The notes under the pieces are model-generated. The model made no database searches. It saw only the letters and a list, made by a program, of their open reading frames with translations, and was not told the origin of the DNA. Positions 22,205 through 32,789 of a stretch of DNA of 64,000 bases are shown one piece after another (positions within the stretch are counted from its first letter, which is position 1; the number at the start of each line of letters is the position of its first letter). Both the position numbers and the translations under genes were made by a program. The stretch is from Onchidella celtica (Eukaryota; Mollusca; Gastropoda; Systellommatophora; Onchidiidae): positions 49,015,324 to 49,079,323 of the forward strand of contig OZ007570.1 of NCBI GenBank assembly GCA_963931925.1. Reading direction: 5' to 3'.

Positions 22205-25200
22205 ATGGCGGAACTCCAACAATTAATGAAGTTGGGTAAGGAACTTGGCCTTGAGGGAGAGGAGCTACGCGGCTGGATCAAAGAACAGCAGGCGGATTTG
22301 CGCGATGAGCGTGCTAAGGATAGAGAGCGAGAAAAAGAGGCTAAGGCTCAGGAGCAGGAGAGAGAGGCTAAGGATAAGCAAGAGGAAAGAGAGGCTAAGG
22401 CTCAGCAACAAGAAAGAGAGGCTAAGGATAAGGAAGAGGAAAGGGAGTTTAAGTTAAAGGAGTTGCATCAGCAACAGGAGAGACAGGCTCAGGAGAGGGA
22501 GTTAAGGTTAAAGGAGATAGAGGCGCAAGTAAAGATTGCGGAATTAGAAAGCAAAAAGAATGCGCCAACAGAAACAGTTGAGCGGCAGGTACACAATAAA
22601 GGTGGCGTTAGGATTAAGCTCCCTACGTTCGACGACCGGAAGGACGACATAGACGCCTTCCTTTACAGGTTCGAGCTGAACGCACAATTGCAATGGGGGG
22701 AAAATAAGGAATTATGGGCCACGTACCTGGCATCGCTATTGCAGGGGCGAGCGTTAACATACTTTAAAGAGCTACAGCGCGAAGACGTACAAGATTACGA
22801 TAAGCTGAAGGCTTTGCTGCTTCGCCGATTTGCGCGTACCGAGGAATACTTCCGGGAGCAGTTTAGGCGAGCACGTGCAGATACCAGGGAGGACTTTGCT
22901 GCCTTCGTCGCGAGACTAACTGAGTATTTCGCGAACTGGGTAGACTTGGCGCATGTGGGCACGGATTTCGCTAAACTGAAAGACTTAATGATCCGTGACC
23001 AGCTGTACGCGTCGTGCCACAAAGATCTGGTGGCTTTCCTGAAAGAGAACGAACCCGCGACGGTGCAGGAGGCGTCTAAGTTGGCGGAGGCATACCGTAC
23101 GGCGCATCCGTCCAAACCAGTCGCCAGGGCGTACGTCCAAGATGCTGGGTACGTCGCCGTTGTCGAAGGGTCGCCGGCAGGACTTAAGGACAGGTCGCGT
23201 CAGCGTGGTGCCTATAGTGGGCAAGCCCAGGGGCAGCGTAGGGGCTATCACCAATCCCCTGCATATGGACCCGGTAAGTTTGACCGAGCAGGAGGGCTAG
23301 GTCGCGGTAATGGCCGGGGGCGAGTTGTAACCTTTGCCGATAACCGACGGCATAGGGACTCTAGTTCCGGTCGCGATGGGTCACGGGGACCCAGGCCTAG
23401 TGCAGCACAGGGAGCGGAGTGTTGGACTTGCGGACGCGTGGGTCACTTTTCACGCGAGTGTAGGGCCGCGAAGTGTTGGAACTGCGGAAGAGCAGATCAC
23501 ATCAGCGTGAACTGCCCTGCAGGTAGGATAGCGGCGAACGTGGACAGTGGCTCCAGTCCATGTTCCCCAAATAAATTTCATCATGCGGCTGCGTGTGTTA
23601 CATCGGACAACGGAGGCGGACAGTATTCTAAGTGTCCCAGTTGTGAGAAGTTATTATCTTCCGGTGTTTTACCTTGTGGGAGAAAGATCCCCGTTATAAA
23701 TTCATGTCATACAGGAGGTGGTCTTAGGGTTTATCCGGGGTTTGTTGGGGACGAACCGGTCTCGGTTTTACGAGATACAGGATCTACCGTTGTGGGAGTG
23801 CATAGGGACTGCATTCGGGATTCACAGCTTACAGGTGAGACTGTCCCGTGCATCCAATTTTCGGGGGCCATTGAGAAATTACCCATGGCAAAAATAATGA
23901 TAGATACACCTTTCCTTAGCGGGGAAGTCGAAGCAGTCGTTGGTTGGTTTCCAGGCGCCCAGCTCATCATTGGGAATGTATCACGGGTGGTTTCCCCTTC
24001 CGATGAGAACGTGCAAGCATGGTCGCAATCAAAAGGTATTGACTTTTGCGCCGCGGTCGAAACACGCCGACGGGTAGCCGATAAAGATAAGATTAGACCT
24101 TTGGCTACGCCAGCGGTCAACCTAGATATCACGCCAGAGCGCTTGGCGAGATTACAAAGGGAGGACCCATCATTAAACCCATGTTTTGGGGAAGCGCGAA
24201 CCGAGAAAACGAGGAGATATAAGAACGGGTCATCTTCTTTTTTTGTTCAGGCGGGCATTCTGTTCCGTAAGTATGTAACGGTGTCCTCCATTTTAAAGCA
24301 GGTCGTTGTGCCAGCGTTGCTGATCGCAACAGTATTGCATTTGGCACATGATGTCCCATTAGCGGGTCATATGGGGATAGCTAGAACCAAAGAAAGGGTT
24401 CTTAAAAATTTTTACTGGCCATCGATCCACAGAGATGTGCAGGTCTATTGTAAGACGTGCAGTGCGTGCCAAAAGACGACGCATAAGGGTCGTACACCCC
24501 AGGCCCCTCTTCAGAAGATCCCCACGGTCTCGGAACCGTTTAAAAAGGTCTCGATAGACCTTGTTGGCCCCATTTACCCAGCGACCGATAGGGGGAATCG
24601 ATTTTTCTTAACGGTCATATGTAATGCTACGAGATGGCCAGAGGCGGTTCCTCTGCGGACCATAACGTCTGAGGCAGTCGCGGAAGCGTTGTTTGCAATT
24701 TTCGCTAGGGTAGGAATACCAGAGCAAATTCTGTCTGATAGGGGCGCGCAATTTACGTCGCAGATGATGAAGGAATTGTTCCGCTTATTCAGTATACAGC
24801 CCATCACTACCACCCCTTATCATCCGCAGGCTAATGGCATGTGCGAGAGATTGAACTCGACGTTAAAGTCGATGCTGCGTAAGGTAGCTGCTGATCGCCC
24901 TAAAGATTGGGATAGATATATCCCTGCAGTGCTATTCGCGTACAGAGAGGTACGGCAGGAGTCAACGGGATTCTCGCCGTTCGAAATGATGTACGGTCGT
25001 AGTCCGAGGGGCCCAACTGATGTTCTTCGGGACATGATGACGTCGCCATCATCGGGAGACGATGAGCAGATTTCGGTGTTTCAGTACCTTGTTGATTTAA
25101 GAGAAAGACTATCTTCAGCGCGCACTATAGCAGAAGAAGCGTCTAGTATCGCTTCGAAAAGAGCAAAAGACTATAAAGATAGAGGTTCCAAACTGAGAAT

Positions 25201-26929
25201 TTTTAAGCCAGGAGACAAGGTTCTGTTGTTGTTACCTACGGACCATAATAAGTTATTGATGACATGGAAAGGTCCTTATGTTATTGAGCGAGTTGTTTCA
25301 AAGGTAGATTACGCTATCCACATTGATGGAACGAGTAAGGTTTTCCATGTTAATATGCTACAGAGATTTTATGAGAGACCACAGTATCTGTGTGCACAGA
25401 CAAGACCAGAGGAGACTGTCTTCTCTATTGCTTGTACGGGGGTCGTAGACCAGTCGGACTGTGACGTAAGCGACACCGAGGCGCAGGAAGAGTTACAAAT
25501 TCAATTGCCGGAGTTAACTGCGACACAAGGTTACAGGGACGTAAAAATTAACCCTGACCTTACGAGTTCAAGGAGTAGGGAACTTGAGACCCTGTTAGCG
25601 TCATTTCCGGATGTTGTTACGGATTTGCCGGGTCGCACTACGGTGATCCAGCACCAAATAAAGTTGACTTCGGATAAGCCAGTATTTCTTAGACCGTATC
25701 CGTTGCCTTTTTCGTCGAGGGATAGGGTCATGAGGGAAGTTGAGTCAATGTTGAAGTTAGATGTGATAGAACCATCAACATCGCCGTATTCATCACCCAT
25801 CGTCCTCGTGAAAAAACTTGATGGATCGGTGCGGTTCTGTATTGATTTTCGAAGATTGAACACTATTACGGTAGGCGATAGGGAGCCTATCCCGTTTCAG
25901 GAGGAATTAATAGCTTCATTGGCCGGGTCCACGTGGTTTTCCAAGATAGATTTGACGAAAGGGTATTGGGAAATCCCGCTTACTGAGGAGTCGAAACAAT
26001 ACACGGCGTTCCAAACGCCCATTGGATTATTCCAATTTAAGGTCATGCCATTTGGGTTGGTAAACGCACCAGCGACGTTTGCACGATTAATGAGATTGGT
26101 CTTGAAGGACATACCTAATGTCGTGTCATTCTTCGATGATATAGCATGCCATACGTCGACATGGTCTGAGCATATTCAGACACTAACAGTAATTTTTCAA
26201 CGATTACGTCATTTTGGGTTAACGGCTAAACCCGCAAAGATGGATTTGGCATGTCCAGAGATAGTATTCTTAGGACATATTGTGGGTAGAGGTGTTCAGA
26301 GACCTGAAGAAACAAAAATTGACAAGTTAGTAGGGTTGCAAATCCCTAAAACAAAGAAACAAGTCAGAAGCTTAGTGGGAATTTTAAATTATTACAGAAA
26401 GTTCATTCCAAATTTTTCCTCCTTGTCATCTTCTCTTACTGACCTTACTAAGAAGGGACAACCCGATAAGGTCCAGTGGACGTCTGAATGTCAGACATCA
26501 TTTGATAATTTGGTGACAGCATTATCATCGTCACCCATTCTGATATTACCCGATTTTCGATCTAATTTTATCCTCAGAACGGATGCGTCGGACTCTGGTG
26601 TCGGCGCTTGTCTTCTACAGGAGAAGAACGAATGTCTCCATCCTGTATGTTATGTCAGTAGGAAGTTATTGCAGAGAGAAAGAAAGTATTCTGTGATAGA
26701 GCGTGAGTGTCTTGCCATTGTGTGGTCCGTCCAGAAACTAGGACGTTATCTCATGGGACGAGAATTTTGTATCCAGACGGACCACAAGCCACTGACATTT
26801 TTGTCGAAGAATCGTTCGTCCAGCCCACGCTTGTCTAGATGGGCATTGGCTTTGCAGCCGTATACCTTCGTTATTCAACCAATTCCAGGAACCAGCAATC
26901 ATATCGCCGACTACCTTAGTCGAGCCTAG
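22205..26929 (+). CDS. Gag-pol polyprotein (gag-PR-INT-RT-RNase H)
   Basis: A single 1574-codon frame starting at ATG (context GAAATGG) and ending in TAG. Residues 30-120 are a Lys/Glu/Gln-rich coiled coil with a repeating EREAKDK unit. The gag body follows, then two CCHC zinc knuckles (C406-C419 and C424-C437) and a further Cys cluster at 477-491. The protease has DTG at 524-526 and a LIIGN segment near 588. The integrase has an HHCC finger (H715/H722, C752, C755), the acidic triad D785, D845, E881 and a GPY/F-like module (WKGPY at 1021). Next come the reverse transcriptase (FCIDFRRLN near 1211, MPFG at 1281, FFDD at 1309-1312) and RNase H (D1460, E1499, D1526, D1569). No frameshift separates gag from pol, so the products must be released by the protease. 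FFDD replaces the usual YxDD or YLDD. All other key residues are present and I see no disabling mutation. The function calls rest on domain motifs and are secure; activity is inferred. Confidence 0.96.
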   Translation: MAELQQLMKLGKELGLEGEELRGWIKEQQADLRDERAKDREREKEAKAQEQEREAKDKQEEREAKAQQQEREAKDKEEEREFKLKELHQQQERQAQERELRLKEIEAQVKIAELESKKNAPTETVERQVHNKGGVRIKLPTFDDRKDDIDAFLYRFELNAQLQWGENKELWATYLASLLQGRALTYFKELQREDVQDYDKLKALLLRRFARTEEYFREQFRRARADTREDFAAFVARLTEYFANWVDLAHVGTDFAKLKDLMIRDQLYASCHKDLVAFLKENEPATVQEASKLAEAYRTAHPSKPVARAYVQDAGYVAVVEGSPAGLKDRSRQRGAYSGQAQGQRRGYHQSPAYGPGKFDRAGGLGRGNGRGRVVTFADNRRHRDSSSGRDGSRGPRPSAAQGAECWTCGRVGHFSRECRAAKCWNCGRADHISVNCPAGRIAANVDSGSSPCSPNKFHHAAACVTSDNGGGQYSKCPSCEKLLSSGVLPCGRKIPVINSCHTGGGLRVYPGFVGDEPVSVLRDTGSTVVGVHRDCIRDSQLTGETVPCIQFSGAIEKLPMAKIMIDTPFLSGEVEAVVGWFPGAQLIIGNVSRVVSPSDENVQAWSQSKGIDFCAAVETRRRVADKDKIRPLATPAVNLDITPERLARLQREDPSLNPCFGEARTEKTRRYKNGSSSFFVQAGILFRKYVTVSSILKQVVVPALLIATVLHLAHDVPLAGHMGIARTKERVLKNFYWPSIHRDVQVYCKTCSACQKTTHKGRTPQAPLQKIPTVSEPFKKVSIDLVGPIYPATDRGNRFFLTVICNATRWPEAVPLRTITSEAVAEALFAIFARVGIPEQILSDRGAQFTSQMMKELFRLFSIQPITTTPYHPQANGMCERLNSTLKSMLRKVAADRPKDWDRYIPAVLFAYREVRQESTGFSPFEMMYGRSPRGPTDVLRDMMTSPSSGDDEQISVFQYLVDLRERLSSARTIAEEASSIASKRAKDYKDRGSKLRIFKPGDKVLLLLPTDHNKLLMTWKGPYVIERVVSKVDYAIHIDGTSKVFHVNMLQRFYERPQYLCAQTRPEETVFSIACTGVVDQSDCDVSDTEAQEELQIQLPELTATQGYRDVKINPDLTSSRSRELETLLASFPDVVTDLPGRTTVIQHQIKLTSDKPVFLRPYPLPFSSRDRVMREVESMLKLDVIEPSTSPYSSPIVLVKKLDGSVRFCIDFRRLNTITVGDREPIPFQEELIASLAGSTWFSKIDLTKGYWEIPLTEESKQYTAFQTPIGLFQFKVMPFGLVNAPATFARLMRLVLKDIPNVVSFFDDIACHTSTWSEHIQTLTVIFQRLRHFGLTAKPAKMDLACPEIVFLGHIVGRGVQRPEETKIDKLVGLQIPKTKKQVRSLVGILNYYRKFIPNFSSLSSSLTDLTKKGQPDKVQWTSECQTSFDNLVTALSSSPILILPDFRSNFILRTDASDSGVGACLLQEKNECLHPVCYVSRKLLQRERKYSVIERECLAIVWSVQKLGRYLMGREFCIQTDHKPLTFLSKNRSSSPRLSRWALALQPYTFVIQPIPGTSNHIADYLSRA

Positions 26930-27285
26930 GGGAAGATTTCACGAGCTTATACATCTGAGGACAGGAACATTGACAGGATCTGTGTGAATAAGTCGACTTT
27001 AAAATATTGACATTATAAATATGATATGAAGAATGGTTGATAGGTTGAATGGTTTTTGATTCTGTATTAGATATGGTGGTTAGTTAGCTATTCATGATGT
27101 GACACATATATGCATATTGCAGGCCATATTGATCCCCATATTTTCCCCTGATTTCGGTATTTTATATACTAGGGGAACGGCTAGGTCATTTTTTTTAGTG
27201 TAGGTATTGCTCACGCTCACTCGTTGACAGTCATCTTGATGCGATTTGAAATTAATTGCATTAATTTTTTTGGGGTGGGGGATGA
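26930..27285 (+). other. 3' untranslated region and polypurine tract of the Gmr1-like element
   Basis: About 350 bp without a frame. The last bases before the LTR (27272-27285, GGGGTGGGGGATGA) form the purine-rich primer expected for plus-strand DNA synthesis. Confidence 0.8.
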
Positions 27286-28480
27286 TGTCACGAGTGGAGT
27301 GAGTGCAATTAAGGGGATTGCTACAGAGCGGGTGTAGAGTAAGAAAGGCTCACAGTAGACAGCAAGTTAAGCGTGCTGTTGTGAGTAGTAGTGGGGGCGG
27401 GGTCTGAAGGAGGCGAAAGCGCTGTATAACTATCACTGCAAGTTAGAAGGTCCTAGGGATCGGACCTGTGAATAAAAGCCCATCGGGCGGACATAAAGGG
27501 GAAGCAGTCGAGAAGACTAGTGAGAGTCTTTCCAGTTATGACTGGTATGTAGAACGTTGATTGATTATTATGATTGATGTATTATATTATATTCGTCTAT
27601 TACCATGATGTAAATAAGTAGATGTGAGGAATGTGGAAGTCCTTGATATTGGATATAGCAATGTGCGCCACGAGCGATAGATGAAAGTGAGTTCATGGAT
27701 TTGTAGCGCGAGTGAGTAGTGTGTACTCCGATGGAAGTGTGTTACCGTAAGATGTGTGGTGAGTGGAAGGTGAACTAGTGTGTGTACGTTTCATGGGTTG
27801 TAAGGAGAGGTGGAGTGAATAGAAATGGTAGGGTATTATACCAATGTAATGTTATTCTTGTAGGTGTCGGGGACGGGCCGCAGAGCCACCTCGATGAGCA
27901 CAGGAGATAGGCCAGCATAGGGCCGGAGGCCACACATAGGCCAGAAGTGAGGCTGTCAGTGCAGGACAGTAGAGGCACATAAAGTCGTGGCAGTCAGGCC
28001 ACGGACAGGGACGTAGATATGAGAGTGAATGAGATACTATATTGTTGCCATGTTGATAGGCTAGTGAACTGATATTATGTTGTTGCCATGTTGATGGCTA
28101 TGGAAATAATAATGTGTTATTGCCCTGCTGAGGTGCTAGGGGAGTGCTACGGTGTATGACAATAGGAAGGTGATGTTGAGAGACTGCGGTGCCAGTGAAT
28201 CATTAATGTACTATTAAGACCCTGAGGGGAGAGGCTGAGGCCGAAGTGCCTTTAGGAGTAACTACCGGATTGTGGATCCGAGGGAGAGTGTGTGTGAGAA
28301 TAAGGCCGTTGTACGGCAGTCATTTCAATAATATAATGTATGTAATTGCGCTATTATATGTATAATTATGTTTAATAAATGTGTGAGTCTGATGGGTTGT
28401 TCTGTTAAGTGTTAAACTTGTTTGTTCGTGATTGTTGTCCTGTCATACTTATTACATCTCCCAGTCTGGGATTTGTGACA
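27286..28480 (+). repeat. 3' LTR of the Gmr1-like element (1195 bp)
   Basis: The same length as the 5' LTR and identical to it except at 27688. The AATAAA poly(A) signal is at 28374-28379. It is followed directly by ACGTT, the right copy of the target duplication. Confidence 0.95.
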
Positions 28481-28485
28481 ACGTT

Positions 28486-29397
28486 TTCCTTGAGTGCGGA
28501 GTACATGAAGAATTAAAAGATCTTGCAGCTTTAATTGTGACCAAGAGTGACGTGAAACGGTGAGCTTTTATTATTTTACTCGTAGTCTGATTGTTTGACA
28601 ATTTCGTATTCGTTTGTTAGAAGGGATAGGCATAATTTGTAACTCACTGAACAAAAACTGGGGGTGGGGAGAGGGAGGATCAAGCTTTGAAGAAAAATCA
28701 AACCTGACACCTTTTGTTCTGGTAAGCTCTTTCAATTATAGAATGATAGAATAATGTGGACATTTTGACAGGATTCATTGTGATCTATATGAAAGATCGG
28801 TTGAAATAATATAATTGCATGTGTTTAATTTTGAGATAATTCCGCTGAATTTTCAGCTCCATTGATTCCACTTTCCGCGAGTTTTACTTCAACAAGTGGT
28901 GCAACAGTATTGTTTCGTTAACTTTGGGTCCTGTTGGTGTTGATTTGCATTTCACTATTATGATAAAAATGCAACGCAAATTACATTCTGAAAAGAAAGA
29001 TGCTTTGGATATTTTCGAAGGCTATTCATCTGCAAATACATATAATAATAATATATAATGTTATAATATACAAGATATATAATGCATTGCCAAAATATTC
29101 TGTTGCTGGACAAGAACATTTTACCAGCAGGCTGGATTGGAGTTTAAAAAGCATTCATTATTTTATTTTAGGATGGAGTAGGCATTGGTGTTTGGTCTAG
29201 ATCTAGATCTGGCAGTTATCGATCTTCTGCATTTCTGCCAAGGCGGACAGCAGCAGAGCAAATAGACAGTGCTTTAAAAACAAATTTTCGTCATGTAAGC
29301 AAAGAATGTTGATGTTAAATTATGCAGCAATTATGCAAATTATTCCTGTTGCTGAAAGACCATACTCACACTAGTTCGTCAAATAAACTTTCGAAGT
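28486..29397. other. Intergenic sequence with no recognisable gene
   Basis: AT-rich sequence. No supported feature. Confidence 0.5.
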
Positions 29398-30516
29398 GCT
29401 TATTCGCAGACGTCTGTGAATAAGATCCCGATCTTATTTGCAGTTGGGGGTTTCTTGGTTTTGTGATGTCTACTACGGAAAAGTTCCTCTGGCCTATCGC
29501 GGTCTGCAGTGGCGCAATGACTAGCATCTGCGGTCATCTGACTGATAACTGCAGATGCTAGATGGATCCAATCCATCATGGGTTCAATCCATCGCCGGAA
29601 GTTTTTTTTTATTTTTTTTTTAATCTAGTCTCATATTATGGATGATTTTTTTTTGCAAAGGATTTTGCAAAATTGATGTCGTGGGAAAACTGATCATTAC
29701 TAGTGTGCTCCAAATTTCTTTTATTTATTCCTGTTCATTGAACGGGACAATTGCTAATTAGAAAGAAAAGTTAATGTAAATCAAATTATAAACATGTAAA
29801 TGATTTCTCTGTCAATGTGAACTGAAAATGTCATCTCTCTCTACAGTAACATAGAGCTACCCCGTATTTACTGAAAATATACTTATGGGGGTCTTCTGCT
29901 TCAGCAATTTGTTGTGTTTTGTTTTATTACATTTTTGTTTGCAAGGAAGTTTAGTTCAGTTTTATTTGCTCTGTCTGACTTTCTCTGTGATTTCACATCT
30001 GACAAAATTGGGTAATAACTCATCTAAAACAAAAACAAAATCCTAGTAACCATTATATACTCTTGAGCAAAGCAACGATGATCAGTGGGGGAAAAAGCAG
30101 AAAAAAAAGTAACACAAAAAAAAAGTCAGCTCTTGTGGAGATTCGAACCCCCCTTACTAACTCGGCAGGCTAGTTTACTTATTAGCATGCCACCGGGGAA
30201 CCTGAGTTAAAGTGTAACTAAGCAGGGTCTCTCCGATGCTACTGAGGACACGACAACAGATAAGTGTCGCTAAAAAAAACGCAAGCTTGTGCATCATTGC
30301 TGTAAGAAACACCATGCATTACTTCGAATCGAGCCATCTTACCGAGTGAAGAGCCTGTAAATTATTGAAGAAAACAAGTCAGAATTGTGATCTAAAGAAG
30401 CTCTTCCTAACTAAAAATCACAAAAACAAAATTCCATCTGCGAATAAGATTCTGATCTTATTTGCAGATGTCTGCGAATCGGATCCAGATCTTATCCGCA
30501 GATGTCTGCGAATAAG
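29398..30516. mobile_element. 1.1-kb non-autonomous element with terminal inverted repeats
   Basis: The left end (29398 onward) begins GCTTATTCGCAGACGTCTGTG and continues AATAAGATCCCGATCTTATTTGCAG. The inverse complement of the right end (to 30516) begins GCTTATTCGCAGACATCTGCG and continues with the same plan. Each arm also contains smaller palindromes (CTGCGAATAAGAT.C.GATCTTATTTGCAG), so the ends can fold back on themselves. Inside lie two tRNA-like segments. One is on the forward strand at about 29508-29600 with GGGTTCAATCC followed by T runs. The other is on the reverse strand at about 30125-30210 with GGTTCGAATCTCC followed by T runs. No transposase frame is present. GT flanks both sides, but a convincing target duplication is not visible. 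Confidence 0.6.
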
Positions 30517-31429
30517 CGTGGCCTTAAACTTTTACTAAAAGAGTGAGAGACCAAAACAGTTTTTAATCAGAAACTAATTTCTGTTGACCATTTTATACAT
30601 TGTTGCAAACTTACTGCATGAAGAATTTGCCACTGAGATGAATCAAAGTTTGGCATCTAATCTCTGGAAATATAGTACAACATAAACTAACTGGTGAAAC
30701 AAAGTAAGAGCTGAGTAATGTTTCATGCTTTCTGATAGTTTTTGTTGTTTTCTCCAGCTATAGGACAGCCAGTGTCAGAGCTGGGTAGAGGCAATTTGAG
30801 AAAAGAAAATTGGTAAAGATTATAAAATTATCACATATATTATTTTTCAGTACGTTTGTCTTGGCCAGCTGTTAACCCTCGTCCCGCGTTGAGTGAACTC
30901 ATCCATGTAACGCGCCTTGTGGGGAGAGCCAATGGCCAGTCAGCCAATCATTCACGTATTGCCGATAACCTCTGTGGTCGGGTCAATCGGGTCTTGTTGA
31001 ACACGTGTATCTTGTTTACTTTGGTACACAATAATGACAATAATGGTGGATAAATCATAAATGACCACAATGATATTTGGATAAAGTACTTGTGATGAGG
31101 TGCAATAAGTTCTGTTGTTAAATTAAAGGCCCATAATCAAGCATTTTCTGCATTTACATGTGTGCAGAAAAAAACATGCAAAAAAAACCAAAAAAACAAT
31201 AGGCGCAGCAACCGAATAAAGAAAATACAAAGGGCAGCGTTGCTATACAATAAACTAGCCTCTCGCAGGATCTGGTTTGCAAAATGTAGGCCACATTAGT
31301 AGCCTGACACGCTGCGTGAGGAGGCCAATATAGTGATCTCCTGCAGGATGAGGGTTAATAGGATCGCCCTTGTGTCTATGTACTTTAATACATTATTGCA
31401 TAGAAATGATGTTCCAGCACAGGAACATA
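30517..31429. other. Intergenic sequence with no recognisable gene
   Basis: No supported gene. The short frame at 30856-31053 shows no domain. Confidence 0.5.
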
Positions 31430-32215
31430 AGATTGATGTAGGAAAAGTGACAAAATCCCTGCACAGGATTTAAGTCAGAAGAAAGTAGTAATCTGAACAT
31501 AATTATTGCCATCATTGGAATGATGTCATTCCTAGGTGCAAACATGATGTCAATCCTGCATAGGATTCCTAAACGGATTCATGTAGGAAAACGGACACCA
31601 TTTCTGTGTTGGATTTAAGTCAGAATGAAGTAGTATGCTGATCGGATTGTCAGCATCAGAACAATGTCATTCCTAGGTGCAAACTTCATGTCAATCCTAT
31701 GTAGAATTCCTACATCGGATTGATGTAGCAAAAATGACATTCCTCCGTACGATTTAAATCAGAACAAAGTAGTATTTTGATCACATTGCCAACATCGGAA
31801 CATTGTAATACTAATGTGCAAACCGGATGTCAATCCTACCTAGAATTTGTACATAAGATTGTTGTAGAAAAAAATGACATCATTCCTATGTCAGATTTAA
31901 GTTAGAACAAAGTTGTATTCTGATCAGATTACCAACATCAGAACGATGCCATTCCTGTGTGCGAACTTGATATCAATCCGCACAGAAATCCTACACCAGT
32001 TTGCTAAAGTAAAAAAATGACATCATTCCTATGTATGATTTAAGTTGGAATAAAGTAGTATTCTGATCGGATTGCTAACATCAGAAAAATGCCATTCCTG
32101 CGTGCAAACTTGATGTCAATCCTTTGCAGAATTCCTGCATCAGAATGATGAAGAAAAAATGACGTCATTTCTTTATCAGATATAAGTCAGAACAAAGTCT
32201 TATTCTGATTGATGT
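31430..32215. repeat. Degenerate tandem array, ~141-bp period, about 5.5 units
   Basis: Successive units share GTGCAAACTTGATGTCAATCC, AGGATTTAAGTCAGAACAAAG, TATTCTGATCGGATTG.C and ATCAGAACAATGCCATTCC. The GTGCAAAC landmark occurs near 31536, 31677, 31816, 31959 and 32102, giving periods of 139-143 bp. Single related units lie on the reverse strand at 40970-41140 and near 56545-56770, so the unit also exists outside tandem arrays. Confidence 0.85.
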
Positions 32216-32583
32216 TTGACATACTATTCCAACTAGTCAAGAGATAATTATTATCATTGAAACAGAGGTCTTACAAGGGTAGGTGCCAGAAAGAGAAAAT
32301 TGCTCGCCACTCGATTCATGCCATTCATTATTTTAGATGACTTAATGTCAGTAAACACATTTCAGCACACGAATGCAGTCGTGCAGAGAAAGGAATATCT
32401 GCTTGTTGCTGGCTACAAGCCTGGCAGAAAGCCAGTCACATACAAACTGTTACTGCCTATTTGTCGCTCGCCATGTCAACGAACTACAAAGTCACATGCC
32501 CCTGTATGCATGTATGTCTCATAGGTAAGTCACTTGTCACGGAATGATTAAGTTTATTTTTATTTTTTTGTCATCCATTCGTC

Positions 32584-32787
32584 ATGTACAAGATGTATTG
32601 GTCTTTTTTGTTAACAAACATGGTGACTGATGAACTGCCAACAGAATGCATGGTTGAAGAAATCCTCGAAGAACAAGAGACGGTTGTCAAAACAATGTTG
32701 ATCTGTCTTGTCAAAGACAATCCTTTCGTTTATGATCTAAAAGAGCCGGGACATAAAGATCAAACAACATTACATCATCTCTTATAA
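32584..32787 (+). CDS. Candidate exon with a MADF-like segment (weak)
   Basis: The open segment contains DELPTECMVEEILEEQETVV followed by LICLVKDNPFVYDLKEPGHKD. The second part resembles the start of MADF domains (LI.LV...P.LYD...P.YKD), a DNA-binding fold found in animal regulators and in the second protein of PIF/Harbinger transposons. The frame stops at 32787 before the domain would end, and I see no clear splice site. It could be a gene fragment, an exon whose borders I cannot fix, or chance. Confidence 0.3.
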   Translation: MYKMYWSFLLTNMVTDELPTECMVEEILEEQETVVKTMLICLVKDNPFVYDLKEPGHKDQTTLHHLL

Positions 32788-32789
32788 TT

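Larger units (their letters stand above)
20067..28480 (+). mobile_element. Complete Gmr1-like LTR retrotransposon, 8414 bp
   Basis: A full-length element bounded by ACGTT at 20062-20066 and 28481-28485. It carries two 1195-bp LTRs that begin TGTCAC and end GTGACA, a primer-binding site complementary to the 3' end of tRNA-Pro, a leader of about 940 bp, one gag-pol frame, and a purine-rich tract before the 3' LTR. The domain order in gag-pol is gag, protease, integrase, reverse transcriptase, RNase H. That is the Ty1/copia order, but the polymerase and integrase are of Ty3/gypsy type with a GPY/F-like module. This combination is the known hallmark of Gmr1-like elements. The near-identity of the LTRs and the intact frame indicate recent insertion. 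No env-like frame is present. Confidence 0.95.

Noticed and set aside
30125-30210. A tRNA gene on the reverse strand
   Set aside because: A B-box is present, but the acceptor stem does not pair and the D arm is poor. It is more likely a tRNA-derived repeat.
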